This document shows, piece after piece, positions 1 to 10,734 of a DNA stretch of 64,000 nt. The translations under genes and the position numbers were made by a program. Below the pieces are notes generated by a model. The model saw nothing but the letters and a program-made list of their open reading frames with translations, was not told the origin of the DNA and did not search any database. Source of the DNA: Siphonodentalium dalli (Eukaryota > Mollusca > Scaphopoda > Gadilida > Siphonodentaliidae); contig CP136067.1 in assembly GCA_032622095.1 (NCBI GenBank), forward strand, positions 182,006,556 through 182,070,555. The letters run 5' to 3'. Positions within the stretch are counted from its first letter, which is position 1; each line of letters begins with the position of its first letter.

Positions 1-1
1 T

Positions 2-1365
2 CGTCCAATAAGCATTCTTCCTGCATTTTCTAAACTACTCGAAAAACTCATGCAAAAACGTTTAGTTGATTTTCTTAATGAATCGGACATCTTATTTAAA
101 CATCAGTACGGATTTCGCCCAAACCATTCAACTTTTCATCCCATCATTCATCTACTGGATCATGTTGGGAAAAATAACGACAAGCCCACGAAAGATTCCA
201 CCGTAGCCCTTTTTCTTGATCTGTCCAAAGCTTTTGACACAATAAACCACGAAATCTTACTTACAACAATTGGACATTATGGAATTAGAGGCATGGCAAA
301 CAACTGGTTTCGAAGCTATCTCAATGAGAGACGAAAATACGTAGAATTCAATGGAAGCAAGTCAAATCTCCTAAAAACATCATGTGGTGTTCCTCAGGGA
401 TCCTTACTCGGGCCCATAATTTTTCTCCTCTACGTGAACGATATGTCAAATGCAACTACTATGGATCTCTTATCATATGCCGACGATACAACTCTTATGG
501 TCAGTGGGCAAAATGAAGCGTTAATCCAAAGTTATGTCAATAACGAATTAAGAAATCTATCTGACCGGTGTTGCTGCAACAAACTAGCCATCAATGCTAA
601 CAAAAGCAATTATATGCTCTTGCATCCACAAAACAATGACAAAAAATGGAATACAATTAAAATATATCTCAATGGAGCCGAACTTCGACGGATAGGGAAC
701 ATGCGGAACGAATCGTCTGCCAAATTTTTAGGTATCCATATAGATGAAAACCTGACCTTTAGTAAACACATTTATATTGTATGCTCAAAAATGGCACATG
801 CAATTTATTGCATTAATAAAGTTAAACATTTTCTCCCGAGCAAGGCTCTCAAAACATTATACTTCGCCCTAATTCAAAGCGACTTAGTTTATGGCATCCA
901 AATATGGGGACATGTATCGGCAGTGAAGAAACTATATTTATTACAAAAACGAGCCATCAGAATTATATGTAACAAAAAATATAGAAGTCACACCGATCCT
1001 CTTTTCAAAAAAGAAAACATTTTAAAAATAGATGATTTACATAAATTACATGCATCCATTTTCATGCATGATTGGTACTACGATCGCTTACCGGTGTATT
1101 TTTCTGGTATGTATGACAAGAGAGCAGAACCAAATAGACGACAACCTAATCCTATAGTACAAAAAAAATCAGGACCATCTCTTCTTCTAAAGTTCTCCCA
1201 TACCATTCATTCCCCTTTATGTGGAATTCCCTAGAAAGTAAATATACCTCTAAACAATCAAGACATGTGTTCCGAAAACGTTTGAAAACGGATATCATTA
1301 ATACCTATTCAGCGAGCGTGCGATGCAAAAACCGAAGATGCCCTGATTGCACAAACAATACATAA
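2..1365 (+). pseudogene. CR1/Jockey-type LINE reverse transcriptase, 5'-cut by window edge, frameshifted at C-terminus
   Basis: Reverse transcriptase that would copy LINE RNA at a nicked target. The frame is open from base 2 (RPISILPAFSKLLEKL, an RT finger motif), so the ATG at 50 is internal and the true start lies outside the window. Counting from that ATG, RT blocks appear in order: FRPNHST near residue 22, LFLDLSKAFDTINH near 55-68 with the first catalytic Asp, CGVPQGSLLGP near 112-122, and SYADDTT near 141-147 with the catalytic Asp pair. The frame stops at 1232-1234, but the -1 frame carries the expected WNSL motif and a basic tail with CxxC to a TAA near 1363-1365. One missing T in the T run at 1216-1218 would explain this. 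The catalytic core is intact. Clade assignment (CR1/Jockey group) is by motif style only. Confidence 0.85.
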
Positions 1366-1412
1366 TTTTCTGATAACAAAATAAACAAAACAAACAAACA
1401 ATACAAAACAAA
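1366..1412 (+). repeat. LINE 3' end, A/CAAA-rich tail
   Basis: A short A-rich stretch of CAAA/CAAAA steps follows the stop of the shifted RT frame. It fits the simple-repeat 3' end typical of CR1/Jockey-like LINEs and probably marks the end of this insertion. The matching target duplication would lie outside the window. Confidence 0.5.
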
Positions 1413-1639
1413 ATTCACTCTTGTATGCATGTATGCGCGTCGTGTGTACGCGCCATAAATGTTAGCCCGAAATTAATATTGCTTTTCTTTGTTATAATAT
1501 GGAATCGTATTAATCCAGCCCCGAATAGCATTATGCCAACCCAAATATATTGACAGAGTGTCATGACTAAAAACCACCAGGAGCAGCTAGGATCCGGATC
1601 AGCCCACATGGGCCACATGGTGTTTATGCGGGATTTTAG

Positions 1640-1810
1640 AGACCAGGGGCCTGTTTCATGAAGCAAGGTCATGAGATTATCTTAAGATGGACTTAATCTA
1701 AGATCTAAGGTGGATCTTATGATGTAACTTTTCCGTTTCAAGAACGCGTTTCACAAAACAAGATTAAGTCCTACTTAAGTAGTAAGTTAAGTTCCCGCTC
1801 ATTTAGACTG
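1640..1810. mobile_element. MITE-like repeat rich in CTTAAGA palindromes
   Basis: Dense short inverted motifs (ATCTTAAGAT, CTTAAG, GATCTAAG) lie between two copies of a GTTTCA-type motif: CTGTTTCATGAAGC on the left and GCGTTTCACAAAAC on the right. The same vocabulary, in reverse complement, recurs at 11,355-11,520. No coding frame is present. I infer a non-autonomous DNA transposon family; its superfamily is not identified. Confidence 0.5.
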
Positions 1811-2772
1811 GTTATCGACAATTTTCTACAGTCCGGAACGAAAAAATGTGGGCTTGTGCAATCTTTATGTACGGTATTGTGAGGTTATCGAGAAAGAGCC
1901 GAGTCCGAGTTGACATTATTGTGTGACAGGGATGCTGGATAGTGGCTGGGGTGGGGTGGGCGAATCAGCGCATGTATCTTAGTGTCTATAGTCACTGCAT
2001 GGCCTTATATTCGCATATGGACCTTAGACTTGTATGAGTTCCACGATGTGAATTCGAATATGAGTACTTCGCAGGCTCTTAAAATGACGAGCTTTACTGA
2101 TGAGTGGCGGTGTCAGAAATAAGACAATATAATTATATGGATCGATGCATGACTGCGACCATGCATTCACGCCGAGTTAATCAACTGAGAGCAATGATCA
2201 GGCGGCGATTTTTTTTATGTGAGCCGATAAAACTCGTATATTATCGACCACCGCTCTCTACGTGTAGCAATAATAAAAATAAATCGGCGATGTCATCAGG
2301 ACACACATAGGTCATTTTTCGATTCAAAGGGAAATGAAAAATATTTGTTAGAGTAACTTTTTAATTATTTTTATGCAGATGTTTCATGTGGTTGTCATAC
2401 CATGGATATATATATAAAACTACGTTTTCGTTAGCACATTCGTATTAAGGGGTGTCATCGTTACGGGTGTGTATATCATATATACAGTATGCTGTACAAC
2501 GGTTATCCCACCCTGCAAAAAAGAACATGACAAACATTTGGACAGCCTTGAAAATCACGACATATGGGCGTGGGCATAAACTCAATAAAAATAATATTCT
2601 CTATAGAAAATTGTCACTATTTCTAAAACATATTTTGATAAAGAGCGTTTATGTTACCTTTCCTATATGACATATCTGCTTTGTAAACAGCCGACGGAAA
2701 TTTGGAAAGAGGAAAGAATCAACACATTAATTGATCTCATTTTACCCCATCTCCCACACACACATGGAATAA
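1811..2772. other. Non-coding interval, nothing recognised
   Basis: Only short chance frames are seen. The phrase ATAAAGAGCGTTTATG near 2637-2652 resembles phrases inside the TTAA-flanked MITEs at 53.9 and 57.1 kb and near 43.0-43.1 kb, so a degraded fragment of that family may be present. Confidence 0.4.
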
Positions 2773-2787
2773 CATAGAGGAGATTGT
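2773..2787. repeat. Target-site duplication, 3' side of the L1/Tx1-type LINE
   Basis: The 15 bases CATAGAGGAGATTGT are repeated exactly at 10,578-10,592. This copy directly abuts the T-rich strand (A-tail in sense) of the minus-strand LINE. Confidence 0.9.
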
Positions 2788-3182
2788 TTTTTTGTTTTTT
2801 TTTTTGTATATTTTTTATTCATATGATTTTTGTACATTATATACAGTGATGTCATACAAATATAATATATATGTAAGTATTACAAAAACAATCATGTTAA
2901 TAATTAAAATGACATCACATGTGGGGCTGGTGGGGTCCTTGCACACTAACCATGCACTCTCCTTGCACACCATACAGTACATGCATATCAATAAGTGTTT
3001 ATATATGATAGACAAAACAAAAAGCAAACAATAATACCTTCAAAAACACGATATATGTTGGTATTTATTTGTGTTTGCGTGTACACCTATATCAATAAAA
3101 CAAACGGAAGTTGGATTGGTACCTGGTGTCAGTCTTTGTATTGATTGTATCTGGTTATTTGTCAAAATAGCTTTTTTATTGC
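2788..3182 (-). other. LINE 3' UTR and A-tail
   Basis: The interval between the ORF2 stop and the A-tail contains no long frame. The tail reads as T runs on the + strand at 2,788-2,805. Confidence 0.75.
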
Positions 3183-6020
3183 TTATGAGCTATTGTTTAA
3201 CGCTTTTGTCAAAGCACCCCATTCCTCCTGAAAATTCAACAGTCTATCACCTCTCAAAGCAATGATCTTTTCCATACGAGTTCGGTTAACTAATTCATTC
3301 AAAAAAGCTTTTAAAGTTAATTCAATGGGATCGAATTTTGTTTTATAGATATAGTATTTTAAAATAATTAAAATAATGTTTCTTATATTGGCACTCTTTT
3401 CCGGCGAGACCCCAAATAATATGTTACATTTTGTAAGTTGGATATCTAGTATGTTGGTGTTTATCCAGCATTGTACTGTTCTTAAAAAACATGATACTAT
3501 AGGACAGTCAAAAAATATGTGGGAAATTGATTCTTTCATATGACATCGGTTACAGTTACTATCGCTAGTAATTTTCATCTTTTGTAGTAATTGTTTGGTC
3601 GCCAGAATTCTAGTATTTATGCGGAACTGGAACCATCGCAACCTGGTGTCAGAGATTGATTTAAACGGCAGTGCGAATATATATGTCCATGGTACTTGAT
3701 AATTGTTATGTCCAAGTTCTAATGCCCATTTCTGTATTGAGGAAGGTTTTGCCATTTTATCCGATATGAGAATGTCATAAAAATCTTTGCAACCCCGTAT
3801 ACTTTTTAGAAGTAATGATAACTGCCCGGGAATGAGGGGATTTTGTTGTTTTGATAGTCTTTGGTCAAGCAAACGCGACAGCTTGATCAATTGTTTATTG
3901 ATGCTATGGATTGTAATAAAGTTTGTCGATATATCATACATTTCTTTCATCCTAGCTACAGTTGGGAGTTCATTGTTGTCGGAAATAAGGTCATTCACAA
4001 ATATCACGCCTTTTCGCTTCCATTCCTGTATATCAATCGAGTATTGGTTTATGTTAATATTATCGTTGTTCCATAAAGTATTTGACATTAGATGTGAATG
4101 TTTACTGGATAGCTTCTTGAGTAAGTTTTTCCAAGCCGTTATGACGTCACACCAAAATGGGTTTATGATTATATCCTTGATCGATTCCAGGTATTTTGCA
4201 CCGTATGTGAGAAATAGTGGATCAGATAATATTTCGGGGGCGATACTTATCCATTTTGCGTGTTTTGTGGTGAATCGTCTGAGCCAGGTTATTTTTAGAG
4301 CTTCGATAAATTCTTTAATTTTTGTCATTTTTAGGCCGCCTTGTTGATAACTTTTGCACATTTGTGAACGTTTAATTCGGTCTCGTTTCCCGTTCCAGAT
4401 AAACCTGAATAACATGGTATCAATTTCGTCAATAAAAGTTTGGGTGGGATTTGGAAGAGATTGGAATAGATGGACTAATTTTGGAATTATGGTAGATTTG
4501 ATTATTACAATACGACCCAGTGGAGTTAAGGCTCTATGCTTCCATTTTTTAATTCCGGCTTTCATTTCGATAAGTTTGTTTCCAAAATTGAGGGTATGCA
4601 ATTGCGATAAATCTGTACTGTATGTTATTCCCAGCAATTTGAATTGTTTTCTTACAGAAATGTCGCAATTTTCGATGGGTGCACCGGTGGTGTCCTTTTT
4701 TGCGCCTAACCAAACTATCTGACATTTTTCCAGGTTGGCTTTCAATCCTGACATGTTTGCGAATGTGTCGAGAACATTCAAGCTTTCTTTAAGGGATTCT
4801 TCGTTTCCGTCCAGGATGAGTGTAGTGTCGTCGGCATACTGATTAATTTTATGTTCTGTACTGCCGAGGGTGATGCCTTTTATCTTTTTATTTTCCCTCA
4901 CCATAATTGCAAGTATTTCTGCACATAGGAGAAAAATGTACGGAGATACCGGGTCTCCTTGTCTACAGCCTCTCGATGGCTGGAAAAAGGGAGATATTGT
5001 GCCGTTAACGAGGACTGCCGATCTAATGTCTGTATAAAACGTTTTTATCCACCTTCTAATCGATTCTCCGAAGTTAAATTTCAATAAGCACTCATCGATA
5101 AATGACCATGAAACAGTGTCGAACGCCTTCTCAAAGTCTATCAATAGTAACATGCCTGGTATGTTGTGTATGTCAGTCTCGTGTAGTATGTCGTATATTA
5201 AACGCGTGTTGTCTCCTATGAATCTCCCCGAAAGAAAACCGGTTTGATCTTCGTTAATTATGGTAGGTAGAACTGATTTTATCCGGTTAGCGATACATGA
5301 AGATGACAGTTTATACGATATATTTAGCAGAGCTATTGGACGCCAGTTTTTAAGATACATCCTTGGTTTGTCACCTTTTGGGATTAAAGTTATAATACCC
5401 TGTTTTTGTGTGGTAGATAGTTCCCCCTTTGTGAAGGCATGATTAAGTGCGTTAAGAACAAAGATATTTAGATCGTTCCAGAAAATTTTGTAGAACTCAA
5501 CTGTGTACCCGTCAAGACCAGGTGATTTTCCGTTCTTCATTTTTCGCAATGCTTCAGTCAGTTCGGGTAAAGTGATTTCGCCTTCAATGGAGTGTGATTG
5601 GGTCGGAGTAAGTGAAGGGGCACTGATATCAGATAATTTCGAAGTGGGGTTAATGTTCGTTGTTTGTGTGTAAAGCCTTTCGTAGAATGCTTTGGTTTCT
5701 TCTATAATATCGACTGATTCTGTGATTTTTCTATTGTTACTGTCTCTAATTTCATTTATAGATTTGGATAAGTATTGACGTTTTTCGAGATTTAGAAAAT
5801 ACTTTGTAGGTTTTTCGCCTTCATCAATATACTTAGCTTTCGTTCGTGTCATGATACCTTCTATTTTATCCTTTCTTATGGCCTGTAGTTTAATTTCAAT
5901 GTCTTTCAAATCGTCTAGCATTATGTTTGTGGATTGAGCACTCGAGGTCGCGAGCTCTTGTTCTATTTTACCCTTTCGTTGTATTAATTTATCTTCGTCA
6001 TTAGCTTTCTGTCTTTTCAA
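3183..6020 (-). CDS. L1/Tx1-type LINE ORF2, reverse transcriptase portion (945 aa frame)
   Basis: Reverse transcriptase of the minus-strand LINE. From the annotated Met the order is: a charged alpha-helical linker (1-120), KSPGLDGYTVEFYK near 163-176, WRPIALLN near 223, TGFLSGRF near 257, LLIDFEKAFDTVSW near 288-301 with the first catalytic Asp, SRGCRQGDPVSPYIF near 342-356, and NQYADDTTLIL near 389-399 with the catalytic Asp pair. A C-terminal CxxC...HIFFDC zinc-knuckle-like motif lies near 850. All RT residues I can check are present. The frame stays open upstream of this Met and encodes a DIRGKTIQYSSRLKRQK-like linker, so Met 6,020 is not the true start; this is the C-terminal part of ORF2 split by a frameshift. 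Confidence 0.92.
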   Translation of the reverse strand: MKRQKANDEDKLIQRKGKIEQELATSSAQSTNIMLDDLKDIEIKLQAIRKDKIEGIMTRTKAKYIDEGEKPTKYFLNLEKRQYLSKSINEIRDSNNRKITESVDIIEETKAFYERLYTQTTNINPTSKLSDISAPSLTPTQSHSIEGEITLPELTEALRKMKNGKSPGLDGYTVEFYKIFWNDLNIFVLNALNHAFTKGELSTTQKQGIITLIPKGDKPRMYLKNWRPIALLNISYKLSSSCIANRIKSVLPTIINEDQTGFLSGRFIGDNTRLIYDILHETDIHNIPGMLLLIDFEKAFDTVSWSFIDECLLKFNFGESIRRWIKTFYTDIRSAVLVNGTISPFFQPSRGCRQGDPVSPYIFLLCAEILAIMVRENKKIKGITLGSTEHKINQYADDTTLILDGNEESLKESLNVLDTFANMSGLKANLEKCQIVWLGAKKDTTGAPIENCDISVRKQFKLLGITYSTDLSQLHTLNFGNKLIEMKAGIKKWKHRALTPLGRIVIIKSTIIPKLVHLFQSLPNPTQTFIDEIDTMLFRFIWNGKRDRIKRSQMCKSYQQGGLKMTKIKEFIEALKITWLRRFTTKHAKWISIAPEILSDPLFLTYGAKYLESIKDIIINPFWCDVITAWKNLLKKLSSKHSHLMSNTLWNNDNININQYSIDIQEWKRKGVIFVNDLISDNNELPTVARMKEMYDISTNFITIHSINKQLIKLSRLLDQRLSKQQNPLIPGQLSLLLKSIRGCKDFYDILISDKMAKPSSIQKWALELGHNNYQVPWTYIFALPFKSISDTRLRWFQFRINTRILATKQLLQKMKITSDSNCNRCHMKESISHIFFDCPIVSCFLRTVQCWINTNILDIQLTKCNILFGVSPEKSANIRNIILIILKYYIYKTKFDPIELTLKAFLNELVNRTRMEKIIALRGDRLLNFQEEWGALTKALNNSS

Positions 6021-6964
6021 GCGAGAAGAATATTGAATTGTTTTCCCTCTGATGTCAAGTAAAAGTGCGTCCAGGAATAATGAATCTGATATGGAAAAAT
6101 TATTCGGTGCCAGACCGCTAATGGAGTTTGTTTTTTAAATCTTTGAATATTATCATTTATGGTGTCTCTGACGATATTTTTATATTCTTCTCTAAAAATC
6201 AAGGAGTTGTTGAACTTCCAGAATCCGCGTCCTTGTTTGATATTATTTATTCTAAGTTCTAGAGTAGTTATCGAATGATCGGTTCGATAGCCCGGAAGTA
6301 TATCTAATGTATCAGTAACGAGAGTAAGGAGGTCTGATGACATAAGAAAAAAGTCAAGTCTCGCCATTTTTAATGGGGACGTTCTGCGCCATGTAAAACG
6401 CTTCATTGTTGGGTTTATACGACGCCATGGGTCGATTAAACCATGGGCATGTGACATGGCCTCTACTTCTGTTTTTGCTTGAGTATTATTAGTATGTAGA
6501 TAATTGTATGTGTCAAGGTTTTGGTCATGGACTAGATTCCAGTCCCCGCATATTATCACCTGAGTGTTCCCAATGGAGGCAATTTTATCGTTAATCGTTT
6601 TATAGAATTTTGGATCGTCATCGTTTGGTCCGTAAATAACTGTAAGGGTAATGCGAATTTCCTCTAACGAGACATCTAAAATAATATAGTTACCATTTTT
6701 GTCTTGTATGGAATCGTGTAATTCAAATTGAAACGTATTTCTAAACAGTATGGCCACGCCTCTGGATTGCGATTTATAAGAAGAAAATTTGCACTCATAC
6801 CCCAATTCGGATCTTATAATGTTCTCTTGGTCTTTCGTAAAGTGTGTGTCTTGAAGACAGTATATAGAACCATTGATAGACTTGAGGTGATCGAACACAT
6901 CCCGTCTTTTCTGTCTCTGATTCAACCCTCGGCAGTTCATTGATACGATCTTAATGGTTGACAT
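6017..6964 (-). pseudogene. L1/Tx1-type LINE ORF2, AP-like endonuclease portion (315 aa frame)
   Basis: Exonuclease-endonuclease-phosphatase fold that nicks target DNA. Motifs in order: VSMNCRGLN near 7-15, LQDTHF near 36-41 (Asp where LINE endonucleases usually have the metal-binding Glu, a conservative change), VIYGPNDDD near 108, IICGDWNLVHDQNLD near 138, ARLDFFLMSSDL near 200 and YRTDHSITTLEL near 227-238. Met 6,964 sits just ahead of the first motif and is a plausible ORF2 start. The last 35-40 residues do not fit the family; the family-like linker continues in the -1 frame from an A6 run (+ strand T6 at 6,131-6,136). One missing A there would join this frame to the RT frame. Confidence 0.88.
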
Positions 6965-7600
6965 TATTGGATTCGCGACGTCTATAACTCATCCTGGACC
7001 AAACGTAACAGTTGTCGACACATTCTAAACAAAGGCTGGTGTACATATATAGTAGGTTGGTACATGTATAATACAAGTTGATGTTACATATTGTTTTAAA
7101 TTTTGAAGCCGTCGGTATATATGAATAAAATAAACATAAAGACATGTAGCATTGATGATCATAGACATTAATATGACACAGAGCGTTCTGAGAGCATACA
7201 CCATTCATACGGGGGAGGGGATGGGTTAAATGTGGTATGTACATTTGTTTTCGTCCGGTTCTTTCAGCATGCTATTCCCGGTACGCGACCACTGGTCTCG
7301 GAACTATGTGATTAAGAATTAAGGCATTAAGTTTATTTTATGTTTGATCTTTCCAATTCTATGTAAAGTCGTTATACATGTTCATCATATTCTTGAAATT
7401 GCACTTAAAAAATAAACTTTTGAAAGCCCGGTACTCAATATGTAGATTATACTAGCGCCCGTGTCTATGGATATAGTGTATATGATCATGTATATATCGG
7501 ATCAAAATTAAGGTGCGTATATTTTCGTGTGAGTAAAGAAAGATGTCACGTCTCACTTGGTTACTAAAAACATTGGTTACTAAATATATTGTAATAAGTA
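6965..7600. other. Inter-ORF spacer of the LINE, proximal part
   Basis: AT-rich sequence directly upstream (in sense) of the ORF2 start. Short frames here show no family features. Tandem repeats begin near 7,620. Confidence 0.5.
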
Positions 7601-7619
7601 TAAATTTGAAATAATATCG

Positions 7620-9098
7620 AAATGCCTCATCTCACATTCGTGTGGACATGTATGTGATCAATGAATAATCAAACATTGGGTAATATATAGCGTTGCAGTA
7701 TAATTTGTAATCCATATCATCGGTAGGTTTCATCTCACATGCATGTGGACATATATATGGACAAGTATTTTGGTTCTCGTGTGTGTTTGTTAAACGTTTA
7801 CTAGCTACATGGTGCATTATGTTATAAATCGAAATTTGAGTTCATACTAACGATGTACCCCATCTCACATACATGTGGACATGTATATAGGCAAACAATA
7901 AACATTTGAACAATATATGCACTATATATAGAGTTGCAGCATAGTTTAAAACCATTCTATATGTATGTTTCAACTCTCATGCATATGGACATGTGTATGG
8001 TCGATTAATTTAGGTCTCATGTGCGTTTTTAATCAAATGTCGGTCACAAGCCCTACGATATATATCGTTATAAATATATATTTGAAATCATAATATCATT
8101 ATGCCCATTATCATATACATGTAAACATGTATATGATAAAGCATTGGGAAATGCATTTGTGATATTCCTCCTAGCGTTACAATAGTAATTAATTCCATAT
8201 GATCAATACGTGTAATCTCACATGCATATGGGCATGTGTATGATCGACCACCATGTATCATGTTAAAACATAGAACAAGTATTGGTTAATGTGTCTACGA
8301 TATCAATTCAATATAACTTAAAAATTATCGCAACATTACGATTCTCCTCACATGCATGTGGACATCAATCATAGTATGGTTTAACTAGGTTTACGATATA
8401 ACGTTGCAATGAAAATAAAAATTAAAAAAACATAACATGTGTGCCTCCCATCGCATGCACGTGGATATTTGAAGTATATTAGTCGATGTACGTGCATGCT
8501 ATAGATACATGTACAGCAATTATTTGGTGTATGTGTATGCTATATATACATGTACAACGCTGATACCTCACAGTATTGGTATCGGTATGCGTCACCTCAC
8601 ATACATGTGGACATGTATATGGTCAATCAACAATCAAACATTGAGTAATGCATGCAAGATATATAGCGTTGCACTATAATTTGTAATCCATATCATCGGT
8701 AACTGTTCATCTCTCATGCATGTGCATATATATATGGTCAAGTGTTTTGGTTCTTGTGTGTGCTTTAATCAAAACATCGGTTACTAGCTACATGGTACAT
8801 TATGTTATAAATCGAAATTTGAATTCATACTATCGGTATATCCATCTCACATACAAGTGGACATTTATATCTTCAAACAACAAACATTTTAGCAATACAT
8901 GTACCATGTTGCAATTCAGTTTAATATACATGTACATCACTGTTACAAAAAATAGATTTACGATATAGCGTAAATGAAATTGTAAACCATACCATAGGTA
9001 TACCTCCAATCGCATGCATGTGGATATGTTAATAATATCAATCCATAGGTGTATGCTATATATATATATCTCGCACATATAGATATATATATATCTCG

Positions 9099-9152
<54 letters not shown>

Positions 9153-9300
9153 CACATATACACACATACATACACATATCCATACATATACATATATATA
9201 CAACACAATCACATACATACACATATATATTATATATATCAAATATATGCACACTTTGTCTGTGTCACCTCACATGCGTATGGCTCAACTTGTATAGGCA
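7620..9300. repeat. Degenerate tandem repeat array with CTCACATGCATGTGGACATG core, two-level periodicity
   Basis: Cores like CTCACATGCATGTGGACATG recur near 7,630, 7,733, 7,863, 7,974, 8,108, 8,216, 8,344, 8,449, 8,595, 8,712, 8,844, 9,007 and 9,268, mostly 105-135 bp apart. A higher-order unit of about 975-980 bp is visible: sequences at 7,628, 7,731 and 7,860 match those at 8,595, 8,709 and 8,841 more closely than their neighbours. Each core contains the self-complementary ACATGCATGT. The array lies inside the LINE bounded by the 15-bp duplication. Confidence 0.8.
9056..9240. repeat. TA/CATA microsatellite
   Basis: A long run of TA dinucleotides (about 9,103-9,148) is flanked by TATC and CATA/CACA variants. 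It gives rise to spurious Tyr/Ile-rich frames on both strands, which are not genes. Confidence 0.9.
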
Positions 9301-9971
9301 TTACACTGCTGTTATCTTTAAAGTGTATACATATTTACTGGATCTAATCTGATATATGCGTGGGCGGTTCTTTGGGCGAAAAAGCAATTATGGAGGTATA
9401 TTCCAGAAGGCAATTAAAAAATATATCTTACTAATGAATTGCATATATAGATTTGTAAAAGGAGCTTGGAACATTAAGCAATAACATCAGAGTGTTTTCA
9501 TTTGAAATGTGAATCTGCTGAAATATTAATATAGCCATAGAAGTTATCTTGGAAGTTGATTATCATTCCTCTGATATTTGAAAAGAAAAATGTTTTTTCA
9601 CCGTTATTATGGCGTTAGTAATTTAGTACGTAATGGTCAGCAGCTCATTATGAACTATGTGTTGTATGCGCTTACAATTTGAAGTGAGCATTGTGGTAAT
9701 CGGAGGTGACCGCTTTTCAACACGGAATTTGTTTTAGCAGCCGATATATACAATACGCCAAATGATTGAGACACACTGTGGCTAAACAAAAATCACTCAA
9801 TATGTACATTGATCATTGACATTATATGGGTAACTGTGTCAATAGTGAGCTGTCACAGTAAATGCGTTTTTTTCCAGGAGAAACACAGCATTGTGTATAA
9901 TTAATGTTTGTGCTAATCTATAGCAGTGTCCGGCTTATATTTACCTCCTTTCTTGTGAGCTTTTTCGCATT
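9301..9971. other. Inter-ORF spacer of the LINE, distal part
   Basis: Unique-looking AT-rich sequence between the repeat array and the end of ORF1. No frame or known motif is seen. Confidence 0.4.
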
Positions 9972-10580
9972 TTAGCGTCCCATCTCAGTCATCTGTGGCG
10001 ATCGTTGGTTCTTGTGTAATTCAATTATATTGTTCAGGTGTTCCTCCGTTCGGAAATGGATTATTTGTCCTGAAGAAGTTTTTACAAACAATTTCGAGTT
10101 CGACATCCACGATGATTGGATTCCTGGCGATTTGTATGCTTTACTTAGCAAGTATTGGTTGAATTGGGTGATGTCATCATAAATGAACAGACGGGATGTT
10201 TTCAACTGATTTTTATTTAGCTTTTTCCCTGATGTGACATTTAACTTAGCCCTTCTAGAAGTGAATTTCACAATTAATTCTCTCGGTAATGATCGACTGG
10301 TGTTAGAATTTTCTTGTCGTTTTTCGTCCTTTGGCTTCGATGGGGCTCCAAGACGGTGCGCTATTGATATGTCTTCTACTTTGAGATTTATTTTAAGCAC
10401 ACTGTTTAATTCTGTTAAAACTTTCTGTGCTGCGTCGTCAACAGTCTCCATATCACTTTCAGCAATTCCCTTGATTCGAATACTGTCCTTGCGACTTTGC
10501 TGCTCTAGTTCATTAATTTTGTACCACTGATTTTGATTTTCGGTTTCAAGTTTATGATTCCAGCCCCAAAGATCATCCAT
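9972..10580 (-). CDS. L1-type LINE ORF1 protein, 5'-truncated
   Basis: RNA-binding chaperone of L1-type LINEs. The visible 202 residues begin with a coiled-coil-like stretch (LETENQNQWYKINELEQQSRK, near 11-31), then an RRM-like start (DSIRIKGIAESD near 32-43), the conserved VEDISIAHRLG (about 67-77), a basic ELIVKFTSRRAK segment (about 100-111) and the KLFVKTSSGQIIHF C-terminal domain signature. Codons start in frame at the element boundary, while the ATG itself (10,580-10,578) lies inside the target-site duplication, so the Met is supplied by flanking DNA. The N-terminal part of ORF1 is therefore missing. Confidence 0.82.
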   Translation of the reverse strand: MDDLWGWNHKLETENQNQWYKINELEQQSRKDSIRIKGIAESDMETVDDAAQKVLTELNSVLKINLKVEDISIAHRLGAPSKPKDEKRQENSNTSRSLPRELIVKFTSRRAKLNVTSGKKLNKNQLKTSRLFIYDDITQFNQYLLSKAYKSPGIQSSWMSNSKLFVKTSSGQIIHFRTEEHLNNIIELHKNQRSPQMTEMGR

Positions 10581-10592
10581 AGAGGAGATTGT
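10578..10592. repeat. Target-site duplication, 5' side of the L1/Tx1-type LINE
   Basis: Exact second copy of CATAGAGGAGATTGT, the first being at 2,773-2,787. It defines the 5' boundary of the minus-strand LINE. Confidence 0.9.
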
Positions 10593-10734
10593 GAGCTTTG
10601 AGCTAGGCCATAATTCTAATCAAAAGTTTAATTCGTGGGTAATACAATTTTATAATATATATTATCTATAGGTCACATACACAGCTGATAATTGACTATA
10701 TCCTACATTCGACGAGGCTCGGGTGGCTAGTTGG

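Larger units (their letters stand above)
2788..10577 (-). mobile_element. L1/Tx1-type LINE insertion (about 7.8 kb) with ORF1, endonuclease and RT
   Basis: In sense (minus) order the element holds ORF1 at 10,577-9,972, a roughly 3 kb repeat-rich spacer, the endonuclease part of ORF2 from 6,964, the RT part to 3,183, a 3' UTR of about 0.4 kb and an A-tail at 2,788-2,805 (runs of 7 and 11 interrupted by one base). Identical 15-bp duplications flank it, as expected from target-primed reverse transcription. The 5' end falls inside ORF1, so the copy is 5'-truncated. Either the spacer belongs to the element or a satellite-bearing segment inserted later; the outer duplication only shows that everything lies within one bounded unit. 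Confidence 0.85.

Noticed and set aside
3787-4722. Plus-strand frames of 71-186 codons
   Set aside because: Shadows of the minus-strand LINE reverse transcriptase frame.
6131-6140. Programmed -1 ribosomal frameshift in LINE ORF2
   Set aside because: The A6 run is not in the X-XXY-YYZ register relative to the endonuclease frame, and ORF2 of this LINE type is normally a single frame.
8830-9297. Long Tyr/Ile-rich frames on both strands
   Set aside because: They are translations of the TA/CATA microsatellite and its flanks.
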